From: Ciborinia camelliae
Taxonomy: Eukaryota > Ascomycota > Leotiomycetes > Helotiales > Sclerotiniaceae
DNA length: 64,000 nt
Reading direction: 5' to 3'
Assembly: GCA_025890175.1 (NCBI GenBank)
Contig: JANPYM010000009.1
Location: 889,650-953,649 of the forward strand
Part shown: piece by piece, positions 43,197 through 55,557 of the stretch
How the letters are laid out: each line of letters starts with the position of its first letter
Numbering within the stretch: the stretch's first letter is position 1
Notes under the pieces: model-generated
What the model saw: the letters and a program-made list of their open reading frames with translations, nothing else
Databases searched by the model: none
Told to the model about the DNA's origin: nothing
Position numbers and translations under genes: made by a program

Positions 43197-45300
43197 TTAA
43201 CTCTCCAGATCCACATCACTCTTCTTCCCACTACCAACCACCACCGTTTCGTTTGCTCCCTTCCTCGTCTCCCCCCCAAACTCACTTCCCTCCTCTGCGC
43301 CATAGGCCATACTTGGATCATTGACTTCCTCTCCCACTTCCATCCACGTATTGCTTGTAGCTGGGATTGGGAAGAGTTTACACAAAGCCCAATACATACC
43401 GCCTGCGATAATAAATCCGCAGAAGAAATTTAATCTATAAATATATGTCGCGCCTGCGGGAACATCTCTTCCGATTGCACCTACGAAGCCTACGATATTG
43501 ATGAGAATACCAGCAATGTAGGCGGCGTAACCTCTCCAAGAAATACCCAAGGTGTAGTAATATGGGGAGGTTTTCTTAGCGGAATAGAGATTTCGAACTT
43601 CGAGGTATCCTTTACGGACGACGTAATAGTCTGAAACCATAACACCGGCGATGGAAGATAGGAAGACCGAATAGGCAGAGAGGTAGGTGGTGAAATTGTT
43701 GGTACTGGATAGCAAATTCCAGGGACACATGACGAGACCGATGATGGCGCAGACGTATCCACCACGGCGGATGTTGATGTAGCGTGGAAGAAGGGCTGTC
43801 ATATCCGTACCGGCGGATACGGAATTTGCTGCGATATTGGTACCGAGTTGGGCCAGAGCAAATGCAGCTGCGATGAAAAATACAGCAGCGCGATTTCCAG
43901 ATGAACCTTCGTCGAGGAATGATTGGAGAAGTTCGAGGGGATTCCAGATTGATTTGCCGAAGATGACAGTTGAGGAGGAAGAGACGATGATACCAATGAA
44001 AGATGTGACTGCGAAACCGACGGGAATAGTGATGAGCTGTGACCAGAAAGCATCCTTGGGTTTTCTTGCAAAACGTGCAAAGTCGGGACTGTTCACAACG
44101 AGAGTCGCGAAGTTGGCGATGGAGGACATGATTCCAGAGACCATTGCCCATCCCATTGCACTTCCATGTACTGTATTTCCCTGTTTGACGATTGGGCCAA
44201 TACCCTTTGCGCGGACGATAGCCCAGACGAAAAACGCAAGACCTGCCGTTGGTACCACATAAGCTTTAACGGTAAACAGATGACGAATCTTGTGAACCGG
44301 AAACCAAATTGCTGGAAGCGAGCAGAACCAAAAGATAAAGAAAGATACGAAATCTGCAGTGTTTGTTCCAGAATTAGGAATTCCATTGTGAACTTTCTGG
44401 AACGATGGCCAGATTGCAGAGATCATTAACTGAACGCATTCTCCACCAATCCAAGCTTGCACTCCGTACCAAACACAAGCCATGCCTGCGCGGTTGAAGA
44501 CGGGCCATAGAGCACCCCAGATACCGAAAGAAGATCGAGCGACAACTGGGAAGGAAATGTGGTAAGTGGCACCGATTCTTGCTGTCGAGACAATGAAACA
44601 GGCTGCAATAGAATATCCAATCCACACGCAAAGCCATGATTGCCACCACGATAATCCGCCACTAGTAGCAGTTGAAACAATCATGCTCGATGATATCATC
44701 CAAGTGTTCTAATTGGTCGATATATTAGAATGTCACTTCTGGGCAAGGGAAGGTTATTGGATGCGTGCTCACAATATTGAAAGAGTCAGCGACCCAAAAC
44801 CCTACAAAATTCCAGGCTCCCCATTGTCTACGCTCTGGTTCGACTATAAAATATAGATTAGCATTGGGTTCTCGCAGAATACGCGATAATGATAACTCAC
44901 CAGGTTTCAAATCATGATTGTTCAACATAAGTTGAGCATTTGTCAATCCAGGTTCGCTCTCTACTGCCAATTTGTCGGCCCAGTAGCCAACCTTTGTATC
45001 TTTAACTTTCTCCATGATGAAGTCGAGAAACCAGTTGCCCGATTCGTCCGAAGAATGAAATGTAATATCTCTAAAATTTATGTTTGAAGAAGAAGATGAA
45101 GAGGAAGAGGAAGAACCTTTAGTAGAGGAGGCAGATGTATTTCTTTGGTGTAAAGAGGGGATATATTGTAACGTTGTACCAGTTACGTTTTCTTGGCTAG
45201 ACGGACTAACAGAAATCAACGGCGTGGTTTCGTTGTCTAGTCTAGTACCGGTAGCGGTGGCGATCCTGGATTCACCTCCTCCATATTTGAAGGGGGACAT
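43197..45300 (-). CDS. NCS1-family nucleobase/allantoin-type permease (Fur-like)
   Basis: Plasma-membrane proton symporter of the nucleobase-cation-symport-1 family, which takes up uracil, allantoin, related purines/pyrimidines or vitamins. Three exons on the minus strand: 45300-44901, 44843-44773, 44708-43197 (introns of 57 and 64 nt), 660 residues. After a long Ser-rich cytosolic N-terminus (about 100 residues) come the Fur-group start NDLKP-like and [24 protein letters not shown], then about twelve hydrophobic spans with GIWGALWPVFNRAGMACVWYGVQAWIGG and NSVSAGTDMTALLPRYINIRRGG. The C-terminal tail is acidic. The substrate cannot be told from sequence alone. Confidence 0.92.
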
Positions 45301-46981
45301 TACCTCTTTTATATAAATTACCTATTGGACAGCCAAGGACCTTGAACGCCGTCTATGATTATCCTTTCTAACTCAAAATCGTTTAAGGTCTTTTTTCCTT
45401 CTCTGCAGCTCCACGAACCGATTCTGGGTCCGGACACATGGAATGTTGTGAAAAGAGGGTACGAATACAGCAGAGTTCAGACTGACTCTCAAATGTTTTG
45501 ACTTGGTTAGGTTAGGTATATGAGTCGCGTATTCCAGTTAATCGGCTCAAAAGCGGTTCGACCCCCCCTAGTACCTACTACTACCTAGATACCTACCTAT
45601 CTACTTTTGGTTCTTATCTTTGCATTAGAAAAGCGTATTCCAAACCATTTCACCGGACCCCACATTAACGATCTCATTAAATTTATGATGAACCATTTTG
45701 TGTGAGCTGATGATTTCTCCTAAGTCATGCTCATTGCTGCTTATTGCTTTATTCATTAGTCGTTTGATCACGGAGAGAACTAATTGCTGGCTTGTTCATG
45801 ACTATTAGCGAGACCTATCAACAGCTGCATCGTTATCTGACACCGGTCGGGTGGATTAATCGAGACTATTGATAGGTGCGGAGGATAGAGACGAGAATTA
45901 CATCTTGTAAGGGAGATAGTAGATAGGTAATACAGATAAGGCTGTCTTGTACTCTTTTACTCGATGTGATCGAGCAATGAATTGTAAAATTGCGGGGAAG
46001 TGATATGAAGATGCGGGAAAATCCTATGCAGGGGTTGGTCGTTAGCTGGAGGAGGTACATATCAGATCAGATTTAATACCGGTATCTCCGGAAAAGAAAC
46101 CTCGCTGTCGTGGTGAGTTCACAAGATTAAATCTGAATGTGGTGGTGGGATTCTTCGTAAGTACCAAGATGAATCCTTCCAGGTTATTTGAAAAGAACCT
46201 TGGAAAACCAATGCCTTGACGAAGATACCTGTTCATAACCAACGTAGATAGTCACGTGATATTCTCTTATGCGTGATGATCAGCTTTTCTTTCCAAGGTC
46301 CATAGCAATATACCTGCTACGTACCTACTAGGTATGTAGTTCTTTTATCAGATTGTTGATCTTGTCTTTGAGGCTATTCCCATATTCCCATGTATGAGCG
46401 TGACACAGGTACCCGACCAGTATGATTCGAACACCGACATCAACGGATCCCCTGCACCCGGCACAAAGTACTTCCGCTCTCGAGAAAAAAATATATCCAT
46501 CATCAAAACAGAGAAGAGAAGGAAAGAAAGAAAGAAAGAAAGAAGAGAATACAAGAATAAGAAAATATAAGCGGAAGCAGAGATATCATTATTGAAGTGA
46601 ATAAATAAAAATTGTATTATTATTATAATATGAACTTTGCTTTTCAACTTTTCCAATTTTCCTTTACACAATAATAATACAATAATATTTCTTTAAGTTC
46701 TTCCAACACTTCAATTCCCTACCTTACCTACCTAGGTACAGATATCAAAGAGCTCCACTCCACGATCCAAGACCCAAGATTTTTTTAAAAGAGCTTCAAC
46801 CTTTCTCACGCGTTTTGGCGCGATTTGCTTTTGGCTCTATGCTCCACTATTGAAAAAGCAATTAGCTTCACTTCACCAATTGGCTTTCTCGATGCCGTTC
46901 ATGTTTTGGCATTGTCTCTATTCTTCGCATATCAGCGCCCTCATATCGTTTTGCATAACTTCAAAGTGATCAAAAGTCACA
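45301..46981. other. 1.7-kb divergent promoter region
   Basis: Holds the promoters of the NCS1 permease (minus) and the Net1-like gene (plus). Seen: TACCTACTACTACCTAGATACCTACC (a TACC tract, 45570-45600), a GAAA repeat (46518-46546), and an AT-rich ATTATTATTATAATATG stretch near 46610. No gene recognised. Confidence 0.5.
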
Positions 46982-49900
46982 ATGAACTCAATGATGGAAC
47001 CCCCCGCTTCACCCGGCTTTTCACTAAGGGTGAAGGTCTTTACACCAGATGCGGCCGAGGAAAATGATCGCCCAATCCGTTGCTTTCGAGTTATTACTTC
47101 ACCAAATATCACCATACGAGAGTTTTGCACAGAAGCTTCAAGAGTTCATGAAATCAATTATGGCCAGTAAGTGTTTGCGCATCTGCGAACATAGTACTGG
47201 CTGGAACTTGGCGGCTTGAAGTTGAAGTTGACCATTGCTAATTTGTGCTTCGTCTAGGCCACTTGCAATTAAAAAGTGTATGGACGATGAGTTATTTGAC
47301 GTTACCCAAAACGATATGCTAGGACCTCTATTTCCCAATATGTCTACCATTCGAATCATAAAAGCTCCCAATAAACCAAATACCAGAGACTCACTCCCAC
47401 CAACCTCGGCACTTCGATTCAATCCAACAAGTGTTCTTGGTCAGAAGAGAGATAGGTCACCTTTGAACGGAAATGTGGAAACCTTCTGGAATCCCCAAAA
47501 ACGTCAGAGAACAGCCATAGATCCAGATCACCCAATTCCTTCTCGAGAAATAGAGTCATGGACTGGGGGAAGATTGGAAGGTATTCCAGAAAAGCCCGAG
47601 ACAATTCCAGATTCGCAACAGAGCGATATCTTGGGTCATGAGGACGAGGATAATGATATTGTGCCAAATGTAAGAGAGGATTCTCCCATGATCTCGGAAA
47701 CCATGCCTCCATCATCTCCATCACCGGTGAAGCGAAGTTTCCCATACCAGAGCCATGCCATAACTAATTATGTTACGAAGTATCCTGCCAGCAATACCAA
47801 TGCGCAACCAAATAAGGTATCAAAAGGACTTGTCAGTCCGTTCCAAGAACCTCCTCCACGAATTCAGGGTACACCACAGAACATTTCAGGGGCGAAAAGC
47901 GCCAGTTATCATATCCAGAGGGCTACTGACAGAGGACGATCCGTTTCGACAACTGCGACAAGTCCATTGGCAGGCGAACCACAACTTCCTCCTCACACCA
48001 ACCCGAATTCTACAAGGAAGCAGAGGATCCCCCCGGATACAATTCTGCCAGGCGCAAAATCAAGTACCCCTAAGAATCGATCACCTCGAAATGAGACTAA
48101 TATTTATGACGACTTTGGTTCGGATACCGAGGAGCCAACACTACAGCAATCAAAACTCAATTTCAAGAAAACTCCTCAAGCAGGATTGTCCGAACTCCAA
48201 AAGCAAGTCAAGTCGCCTTCAATTAACAACCGCCATGCTCCCAGAGCTTTTGAATCGACTTCTACTCCCAATGAGCTCCCTTTAACGCCAAACAGTAGGA
48301 CACGCGAGGAGGAATTGCGCAAAAATAAAGAAAGTGAAGAGAAGACTAAGGAAACGCGGGCTGCAGCCGCAAAGGCTGCCGAAGAATGCCGACGTGAATC
48401 TGAAAGAGAAGCTGTGGCGGCAAAAGCAGAGCGTATGCGCAAGGAGAAATCAGAGGAACGTAAGGCAGAAGAGAGACGAAATCAAGCAGCGAGAAAACAG
48501 AAGGAAGAAGCTGCTCTCGAAGCTCAGAAATTAAAGGATGAGAAAAAAGAGAAATTGCGCAAACAGATTGAGGAAGATGATAGGAAGAAGGCGACCGAGG
48601 AGGCAGCAATGAAAGCAGCTGAGGAGGAGTCCAGAAAGTTGGACACCCTTGAAAGCTCCAAGAGGGCATCCAATACCCCACAAGGAAGCAGGATAGGTAC
48701 CCCCGTGAACAAACGAAACACTCCTGGTGTCATACTTCCTCGTCAATCATCCACTCCTCATTATCCAAGAGGCAAAAAATCTTCTTTGAAAACATCACGT
48801 TCCTCGGAAAGTGTGGCAAGCTCTTCACCAGGACAAGCTCCCAAGGATACCAGTCTAGAAGCCCAGATGCCATTGCCATCAAAGATTGCTAGGCGAGTCT
48901 CCTTTGATCTCAATGAGACAACCACCCCTGCAAAACCCCAGCCCAAGAAGAACACTTCAGTTGATACACCAAAAGAGAATACAACGCCCAAGCCTGCTTC
49001 TAGTCAAGCTCCAGCGCAAAGTCAAACACCAATACCGTTACCTAAAACTTTTAGGCGACCTGATCGCAGTGCGACTCCAGTCAGACAACCACCGCCAAAA
49101 CCATCTGCCATGAATCAACCTCCATTGATAGCAGCCCGTGCAGGTTCAACTTCACGATCTGCGACACCCAAGTCTTCTATACCTCCACCTGCATTGAAGA
49201 ATGTCTCCATCGAGCCTAAACCCCTTTCGAAGAAAACTGTTACACCGGAGCCAAAAAAAGCAGCTACTATTACACCCGACCGCTCAATACAGGCCAAAGG
49301 TATGTAAACGGTGTGTAGAATACAGTGACGCTACAGTATTCCTTATGTTATTTCTCGTTGAAGCTGTATTTTGTCAATCATGCTGTAGTTGAAGTATTGG
49401 CGGAAAGAGTACGAACTAACTTTATCCTTAGAAAAACCAAAGTCGCCAGTAAAACCTGCTGAAGTCCCACTTCCTGAGAGTTCAGATAGTTCCGAATCAG
49501 AAGTTTCCGATTCTGAAGAAGAGGTCCCAATCAAGCCCGAACCGAAAAGATCTAATAGCTCTGAAGGTCCAAGCGTCGAACACCCAAAGAATAACAATAT
49601 TCAATCGGATGAGGATGTAGAAATGGGCGAAAATCAGTCATCACCACGTGAAAGCCGATCCCCAGTTGTCTTTCATTCCAACGCACCATCCGGCGATGAA
49701 CGAAAACCCCACACCAAGCTCAGTCAAACCTCGAGTTCAGATTCTTCCTCATCTGAGGATGAATCTTCTGACGAAGAAGAGTCAGAAGACGATACCGCCG
49801 AAAAAGAGAACAACACTAAAGTTAAAACGGAAATCAAAGAGTCTCGAGAAAGTTCAGAAGATGAAGATGACAGCGATAAGGATGAGGACGTGGAAATGCC

Positions 49901-50693
49901 AGACGCTCCAGGACATCGGTACAGTCCGGAATTGCCAAGCCACGCCCGGAGGAATATGGTCTCTCCTATGAAGACCAAAAATCAACGTAAGACCTCTAGC
50001 AGCGATGGGGATAATACCCAAGACGAAGTTGACCTACAACTAACATCTGATATTTTCGAAGCCCAAGGTCCATTTTCTTCACCAGCCAAGAAAGCAACTC
50101 TCAAGCCAACTTTTAACTTCGGCGCAAGTCTGTCGTCTCTCAATAGCCTGAAAGAAGCGATGTTCAAACCTAAACCTTCGATAAATAGTCAGCTTGCCAA
50201 TTCTAAATCGCAACTTTCATCTCAGATGTTGAAAAAGGAATTCTCGGAATCGGAGTCTGAAGAGGAGAGTGATAGCGATGATAGTTCCGATGATGACGAT
50301 GTTCCTATTCCGGCCACCTCACAAATTATCCCTCCATCGACTCAACCCAATGGTTTTACCGCCGCAGCATCTCAGAATATTCAAGACTCCGGCAGCGATT
50401 CAGATTCGGATTCTGACAGCGGTTCGGATGGCGCAGTAATGGAGGAAGCGAGAAAATCATTAATGGCGCAGGTTATTCAAAGTGGAATGAGTGCTAGTCA
50501 GAATAACCAGCAAAGTTCGCAAGTCTCGGTTAATGGTAGTGGGTCGGGTAATGTTAAAGGGGGGAGCCAAGTTCTCGGCAAAGGAACTGGAAATGCGAAG
50601 GGTTCGAGGAGTGCGGGAAAGGAATTTGTTAAGAAAGGCAAGGATAGAATTACGAATGGGTTTAATTTTAAGGCTTATGGATCCTTTAATTGA
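46982..50693 (+). CDS. Net1/Dnt1-like nucleolar protein (Cdc14-binding N-terminal domain)
   Basis: Large, mostly disordered protein whose N-terminus matches the Net1/Cfi1-Dnt1 group, which anchors Cdc14-type phosphatase and silencing factors in the nucleolus. Three exons: 46982-47166, 47258-49299, 49432-50693; 1162 residues. Residues about 12-105 form the conserved ubiquitin-like N-domain (VFRVITSPNITIREF..., LAIKKCMDDE, STIRIIKAP). Residues about 390-500 are a long charged coiled coil (Glu/Lys/Arg/Ala). Then come Pro/Ser/Thr-Pro-rich segments and, in exon 3, acidic Ser-Glu/Asp clusters like Nopp140/Srp40, with many CK2-type sites. The basic C-terminus has VKKGKDR. The precise member (Net1 versus Dnt1) is not resolved. 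Confidence 0.8.
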
Positions 50694-51453
50694 AATGTTG
50701 GGGGTGGAGGGAAGATGGGAGAGTAGGAGAAAAGAAGCGCTTTAAGGGGACATACGACAAACAGCGTTGCCTGTGCATAATGATGGGGTGGGGTTGAGAT
50801 CAGATTGTGATGCGGGCAAGTGTGCACATTTTATTTACGAGAAAGCTACTGCTGGCTTTATGCTTGCTGCGCAGACATGATATCCGTTTGGTTTTTCTTC
50901 CTTTTGAGAATTTGCATAGGGATGGGCATGGTGGGAGTTGGGACTTTTCAGACAATTTGAAGGAAAATAGGAAAATTTTCTTTCCTTTTTCTCCTTCTTT
51001 TTCTTCTCTAATGTATATGTGTGTCTATATTGGATGTTGGGTAGGATGGATATATGGTGTTTTGTTTTATTTGAATATATTTCTTGTGTATGGATCGGAT
51101 CATGAGATGAGTGGAGCAGGGAAGGGGGAAGGTGGTGGAAATGGTGGCAGTTGAATGAGTGTGTATGTAAATGAGAGGAAGGGGAGGAAGGTGGGAGGTT
51201 AACATGATGGATGACTTATAATGAAATGAAAATAAGCAGTTGTGGAGGGGGGAGTTTAAATAAAAATAGGTAGATAGCTAGAAAGGTAGATAGGGAATGA
51301 TAAATGTAATAAACGTAATATGTAGGCACCCGTGAATGGTGTAGTTCTTTCAAGTATATTTTCATACAGATACAGATGTAGATGGGATAGATGAATGGAT
51401 GGATGGTCTCGTATCTTGAGAACACATTTCGTTCAAGGTGAGCTTTCCTCTAA
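50694..51453. other. 3' region of the Net1-like gene
   Basis: 760 bp between the Net1-like stop and the BTB remnant. It is T-rich and then has TAGATAGATGGATGG repeats (51380-51410). No gene recognised. Confidence 0.5.
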
Positions 51454-52086
51454 TCCCACAAGTCCATTGCGATCTACCATGTTCAAAGTATAACCGATAC
51501 ATGCGTCACTCTTATTGTCGGACCCGAAGAAGCGCAAACGAAGTTCTTCATCAATAAACAACTCATATGCCATTTCTCATCGGTGCTAGATGCCGCGCTC
51601 AACAGCGATACGGCTCTGGATGAAGAACAAGCCCAAGGACATCTTCAAATCCAAATCTACAGATTCGAAGAAAATGGCTACGAGCGTGCTTTTCCTCTCT
51701 TGAAACATTGGTTGAATACACAGAAAATCGATCCCCTTTGCGGAGCAAAAGGTTTCGTCGTTGATGAAGTTGAACCGACGTTGAGGAAGAAGGCTCGGAT
51801 CATAGATGATGATATGGTATTGGTTAAAACGTGGCTCTTGGCTTACAAGTTACGCATACCAGAGTGTCAGAATGACATTGCCGATCGGCTCATGGCGCGC
51901 TTCGAACATTTCCACCAAGTTCCCGTTTATTAGTGTTTGAAGTTTGTTTAGAGACATACTCGAGGAAAAGACAAGGGCAAATACCTTCGACTTATTTTTC
52001 GGATCATGTGTTTTAAGTCTAATCGGAAGGATATCTCGAAGGAAAAGGTATACGAAGGTGCCTACAAAAAAGTTGAAGCTCCGTAG
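51454..52086 (+). pseudogene. BTB/POZ-domain gene remnant with in-frame stops
   Basis: A single frame from 51454 to 52086 reads like a fungal BTB domain: TLIVGPEEAQTKFFINKQLIC, HFSSVLDAAL, RAFPLLKHWLNTQKID, then LVKTWLLAYKLRIPECQNDIADRL. It has no ATG, only a GTG at 51583. It is interrupted by TAG at 51931 and TAG at 51949, and family-like sequence (RHTRGKDKGKYLRLIFRIMC) continues in the same frame after both stops. BTB proteins are substrate adaptors for Cul3 ubiquitin ligases. The loss of the start and the two stops show it is broken. An exon upstream with a start cannot be fully excluded, but the stops would remain. Confidence 0.68.
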
Positions 52087-52267
52087 CGGTTTCATAGTAA
52101 GGTTCCAATAGACCAATAGCGAAAGCCTCATGGAGAGTTAAACCATATACAAATGCTAAAGCTGTAGCATGCCAATCATCCAAAAGGCCTTTTTGTTCTG
52201 TTTGGCTGAGTAAATTAGGAAGGAAAACGATATCCAGTTGATTCCATTGTTGAAAATGCTGAATCCA
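52022..52267 (-). pseudogene. Protein-like open fragment antisense to the BTB remnant
   Basis: An 82-codon open stretch on the minus strand, without ATG, reads like an amphipathic helical protein (QHFQQWNQLDIVFLPNLL, LLDDWHATALAFVYGLTLH, AIGLLEPYYETATELQLF). It overlaps the 3' end of the BTB remnant by 65 bp. The minus-strand DNA just upstream (52274-52525) has other short protein-like pieces in different frames (VGGHCDSLTVKIDPELDE). I do not recognise the family. It could be an exon of a decayed gene. Confidence 0.35.
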
Positions 52268-52906
52268 TCATTTTCAGTACCATAACATTTCAACCACTTC
52301 TCTCATCCAATTCTGGATCAATCTTAACGGTGAGAGAATCACAATGACCCCCAACGACGATTGAAAGTTGTGTGTTGGACTCCCAGGATAACAAGGACAA
52401 TTCATTTCATATTTTTGGATCATTTTTGAGTTTGTCGGGCAGATTATCTCGTCATTGTCCTTATTACTGCGACGTTCTCTTGGATTATGAGATTTGGGAG
52501 GGTTCTTGAGATGTTCTCGCATCAAGTTGGTGAAGTGTTGGAGATGACACTGCTATTGAAATGGTAGTCTTGCCAAGACCCTTTTCATGACCATGAAAAG
52601 TCGAATGGATCTTTGAATGCCACATTCTCAATATTCATTCGAGAGGATTGATATGCCAGCAGCTCTCGCCGGAGACCCACAATTCTGACACGAGGTTTGG
52701 AAGTCTTTTGAGTTGGGTACCTTACTATCAAGCCCTGCATTTAATCTACATTGTTGATTATTAATTGCTATTTCAAGTATAGGAACAGCGATACGGCTCC
52801 GGTTCAAGAACAAGTGACACAACATCCTAAAGATCATACTCGATCCTCGCAACCTAACTCGTGTTTAGCATTTTCCAGCTTCGAACCGCACATCTTCCCA
52901 CACCAG

Positions 52907-53443
52907 CTACATATAGCTAGTTGTTTCTTCGCCACAGATCGTATTCTCATGTCGGTTGCGAGCCGAAATTCCCCTAAACTCTTTGCCACACCAACAACAC
53001 GTAATGGGCTTGGGATGATTGGACTTACGGGATTTGGATATCGCCCTACTCCTTAAATCTTTCATTATTAAACTTATCCTCTGATCCCGTTCATGCAGAT
53101 ACTTTAGGGCAACCTTATCTTGCAACGTGTTTTGGACTAGCATAATATTCTCCTTGACTGATTTTCGTATCAAGCAAGGTTCCATATCTTTATGTTTGCC
53201 GAAACATTGACCTTTCTCCATATCTAGTAGCTCTTGCGGAGCTCCACCAAAGTGAGATTTCCTCTGGTTGTTCCTCTGTTGACCCTCCTTTTGCTTATGT
53301 GCTGGACATGGACATGGCCAGAAATTACATCTATGTGACTGTATGCAATGTATGTATGAAAGTGATATGATTGTTTGATTGTTGATTGTAGAGTTGGATG
53401 TTACGACGAGCTTATATGCGCATGGAATGCCCAGTGCAGTCAC
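52907..53443 (-). CDS. Hypothetical Cys/His-rich protein with a C2HC-like finger
   Basis: Single open frame of 178 codons. The C-terminal part has a finger-like pattern, CCWCGKEFRGISARNRHENTIC (Cys-x2-Cys-x12-His-x4-Cys), and the middle has CNFWPCPCPAHKQ, a second Cys-rich cluster. Between them is a charged helical stretch (LLDMEKGQCFGKH, KYLHERDQRISLIMKDLRSR). The N-terminal 40 residues look less protein-like, so the real start may be later. It sits among decayed genes, so it may itself be a fragment. Family not recognised; nucleic-acid binding is only suggested by the finger. Confidence 0.42.
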   Translation of the reverse strand: MTALGIPCAYKLVVTSNSTINNQTIISLSYIHCIQSHRCNFWPCPCPAHKQKEGQQRNNQRKSHFGGAPQELLDMEKGQCFGKHKDMEPCLIRKSVKENIMLVQNTLQDKVALKYLHERDQRISLIMKDLRSRAISKSRKSNHPKPITCCWCGKEFRGISARNRHENTICGEETTSYM

Positions 53444-55557
53444 GTGTCGTATTTACTGATCGCAACAAGTTAGGAAGAGAAGAATAGGTAGAAGAATAGA
53501 ACGCTTCGTCATTCAATTAAAGAGAAACTACGTCATTAAGTCAAGAAAGAACTACGTGCCACGGGGACGAAGAGGAAGTGTGAACTTGATGATCGTATTT
53601 GCTTAGATCTAATATTACTTTTTAGAAGAGGATCGCAAGGGCGAGGGGCTTTTCAAACTTCGAGCCCGATCCGGCTAAAGTGAGGCTATTCTAAGAGTGG
53701 ATGCCTAAGGTATATATTGTGTATAGTGTAGGTAGGTATAATAGCAATAGATGCTCAAGGTAAGCTCGAGGTAGGTACCTAGGTAGGTATATGTGTGCTT
53801 GGTAACACTTTCACTTTCAGCTGTATACCCTCATATCCTCAAGTACCCAACATTATACCTTTTCATGTTATGGTTTTAGGCGTTCTGGTCGCCACAGACA
53901 CTAGTTGTTCTGGAAATATCCCGAACTTGCATCTCTCTCTCAAGTACCGTCGTCTCACACTTGATGTGACGGTTTTGTTTGTTTGTTTGTGGGTTTTCTG
54001 GTATCTTTTGATACTTTTGGGTGGAAGGGTGGAAGGGTGGGTAGTTATATTCGGGGCCGATGATGAGGTTGGGATGTAGATCACATGGTTACATCCATGC
54101 ATAGGTACCTATGATTAGGTTACTCCCTCGTATCCGAATTTAGTCCCCAAACTCAAAAGTCCAAGTCCACAAGTCCACAAGTCCAACAGTTTTATCCCAA
54201 CTTGGAAGTACTAGGTAGTTCCTTCCTAGGTAGGTAACCCAGGGATCTGAACTTCCATCTCGGACATCAACCTCAAATGGGTGAAATCTCCCGATATCCT
54301 GCCTTTGTTGCACATCTCAAAATCAAGATTATCTCTTTTCAAGTCCAAATCCAGACATATCCATAAAACATCCAACATAATATACATACATATTTCTAGA
54401 TGTGCAACCAAATCGGCATGTTGACTTGATTTGACCTATGCCCAGGTGGATGTTATCCTTTCATCTGATTCATCTGATTCTTGATTGGGAAGGCTTGCTT
54501 GGTACCAGCCTCTACCTACTAGCAGGAGGTCAGAGGTCACGCAGTACATCCATCCGTCATTGTGGTTGTCCCCAACAATGCCCAAAAGAGAAAGAGGCAT
54601 GATAATGATGATACCCGGACCTAGTAAGCCAGCAAATCAGGTTACCTAGGTATGTACACATCGTCTACTCTGTACTAATAATAAGTAGATAGGACTAGGT
54701 AGGTACCTAGGTATATGAATCATGAACCACCTTGTCACACATATCACACCACCTGTCAACAAACACGACACTTCGCAAGGCACTCAATGGCAATGTTTTG
54801 TTTCTCGGGTCACGGGGTCACATGGTCACGGGTATGGATGATGCTGACATCGACCGATTGATTCAATTCACCAGCCCTACTCACCGGCAGTAGTGGGGGT
54901 GGTCCAAGAGTGGAGGCGCAACCCAAAACCTACCAAAAGTACCAAAATACTTTTATTTAACCTTATCAACGTAGGATCTCATACCTAGGTAGGGTCGCAG
55001 CAAATCTCCGCCACAATATCACCAACATTCTTTTCAACTCGTTGGTAAACTTTTGGTTTGTATGGCTATGTCTCTATCTTTTATTGAATTTTGGTTATGT
55101 TTGATATGTTTGATATGTTGGTATTTCTTGCTGCTTGTTTTTTTATTTTATTCTTGATCTCTTCTTATAGGTACAGTATGACATCGCCGACTTCAGATGA
55201 TACATCCTGTAGTTGTTGCAGTGCAATGGGCTGAGCTGAGTTTTTTTCACCTAAATATAGTATACAGTTAGGTTTCTTGGCTACAATAATAAGTCCCGAT
55301 GTCTTCTAAGTTTACACGTTACTCATCCTCAGCTTGGGAAGAAACGAAAACTTTTCTCATCTCATCTCTTCTAATAACCTCTGTATCGAAATTGTCGGTA
55401 CCTCTTTACTAGCAATTTCATTTTCCATCTTTCGTTCCCTCTTCCTAATTGTTCGGATCTGCAGCATTTTTTACGTTGCAATCCTTCTTGTCTCAAAGTT
55501 TCCCTACTCTATTCATGTTCCGAAATTAAGGACGGATACAAATCGAAACATTACAAT
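53444..55557. other. 2.1-kb gene-free region with CCTAGG palindromes
   Basis: No gene recognised. TACCTAGGTA-type palindromes recur at about 53770-53785, 54220-54232, 54640-54655, 54695-54715 and 54985. There are GTTT (53975-53990), AAGTCCA (54165-54185) and TTTGATATG (55098-55120) short repeats. The right end is the promoter of the 2EXR gene. Confidence 0.55.

Noticed and set aside
46400..46460. tRNA-like GTTCGAATC T-loop on the minus strand
   Set aside because: The T stem does not pair and no A box, anticodon arm or acceptor stem can be drawn.
52780..52830. 16-base identity to the BTB remnant (AACAGCGATACGGCTC at about 51600 and 52787)
   Set aside because: Too short to prove a duplication; the surrounding translated sequence does not align.
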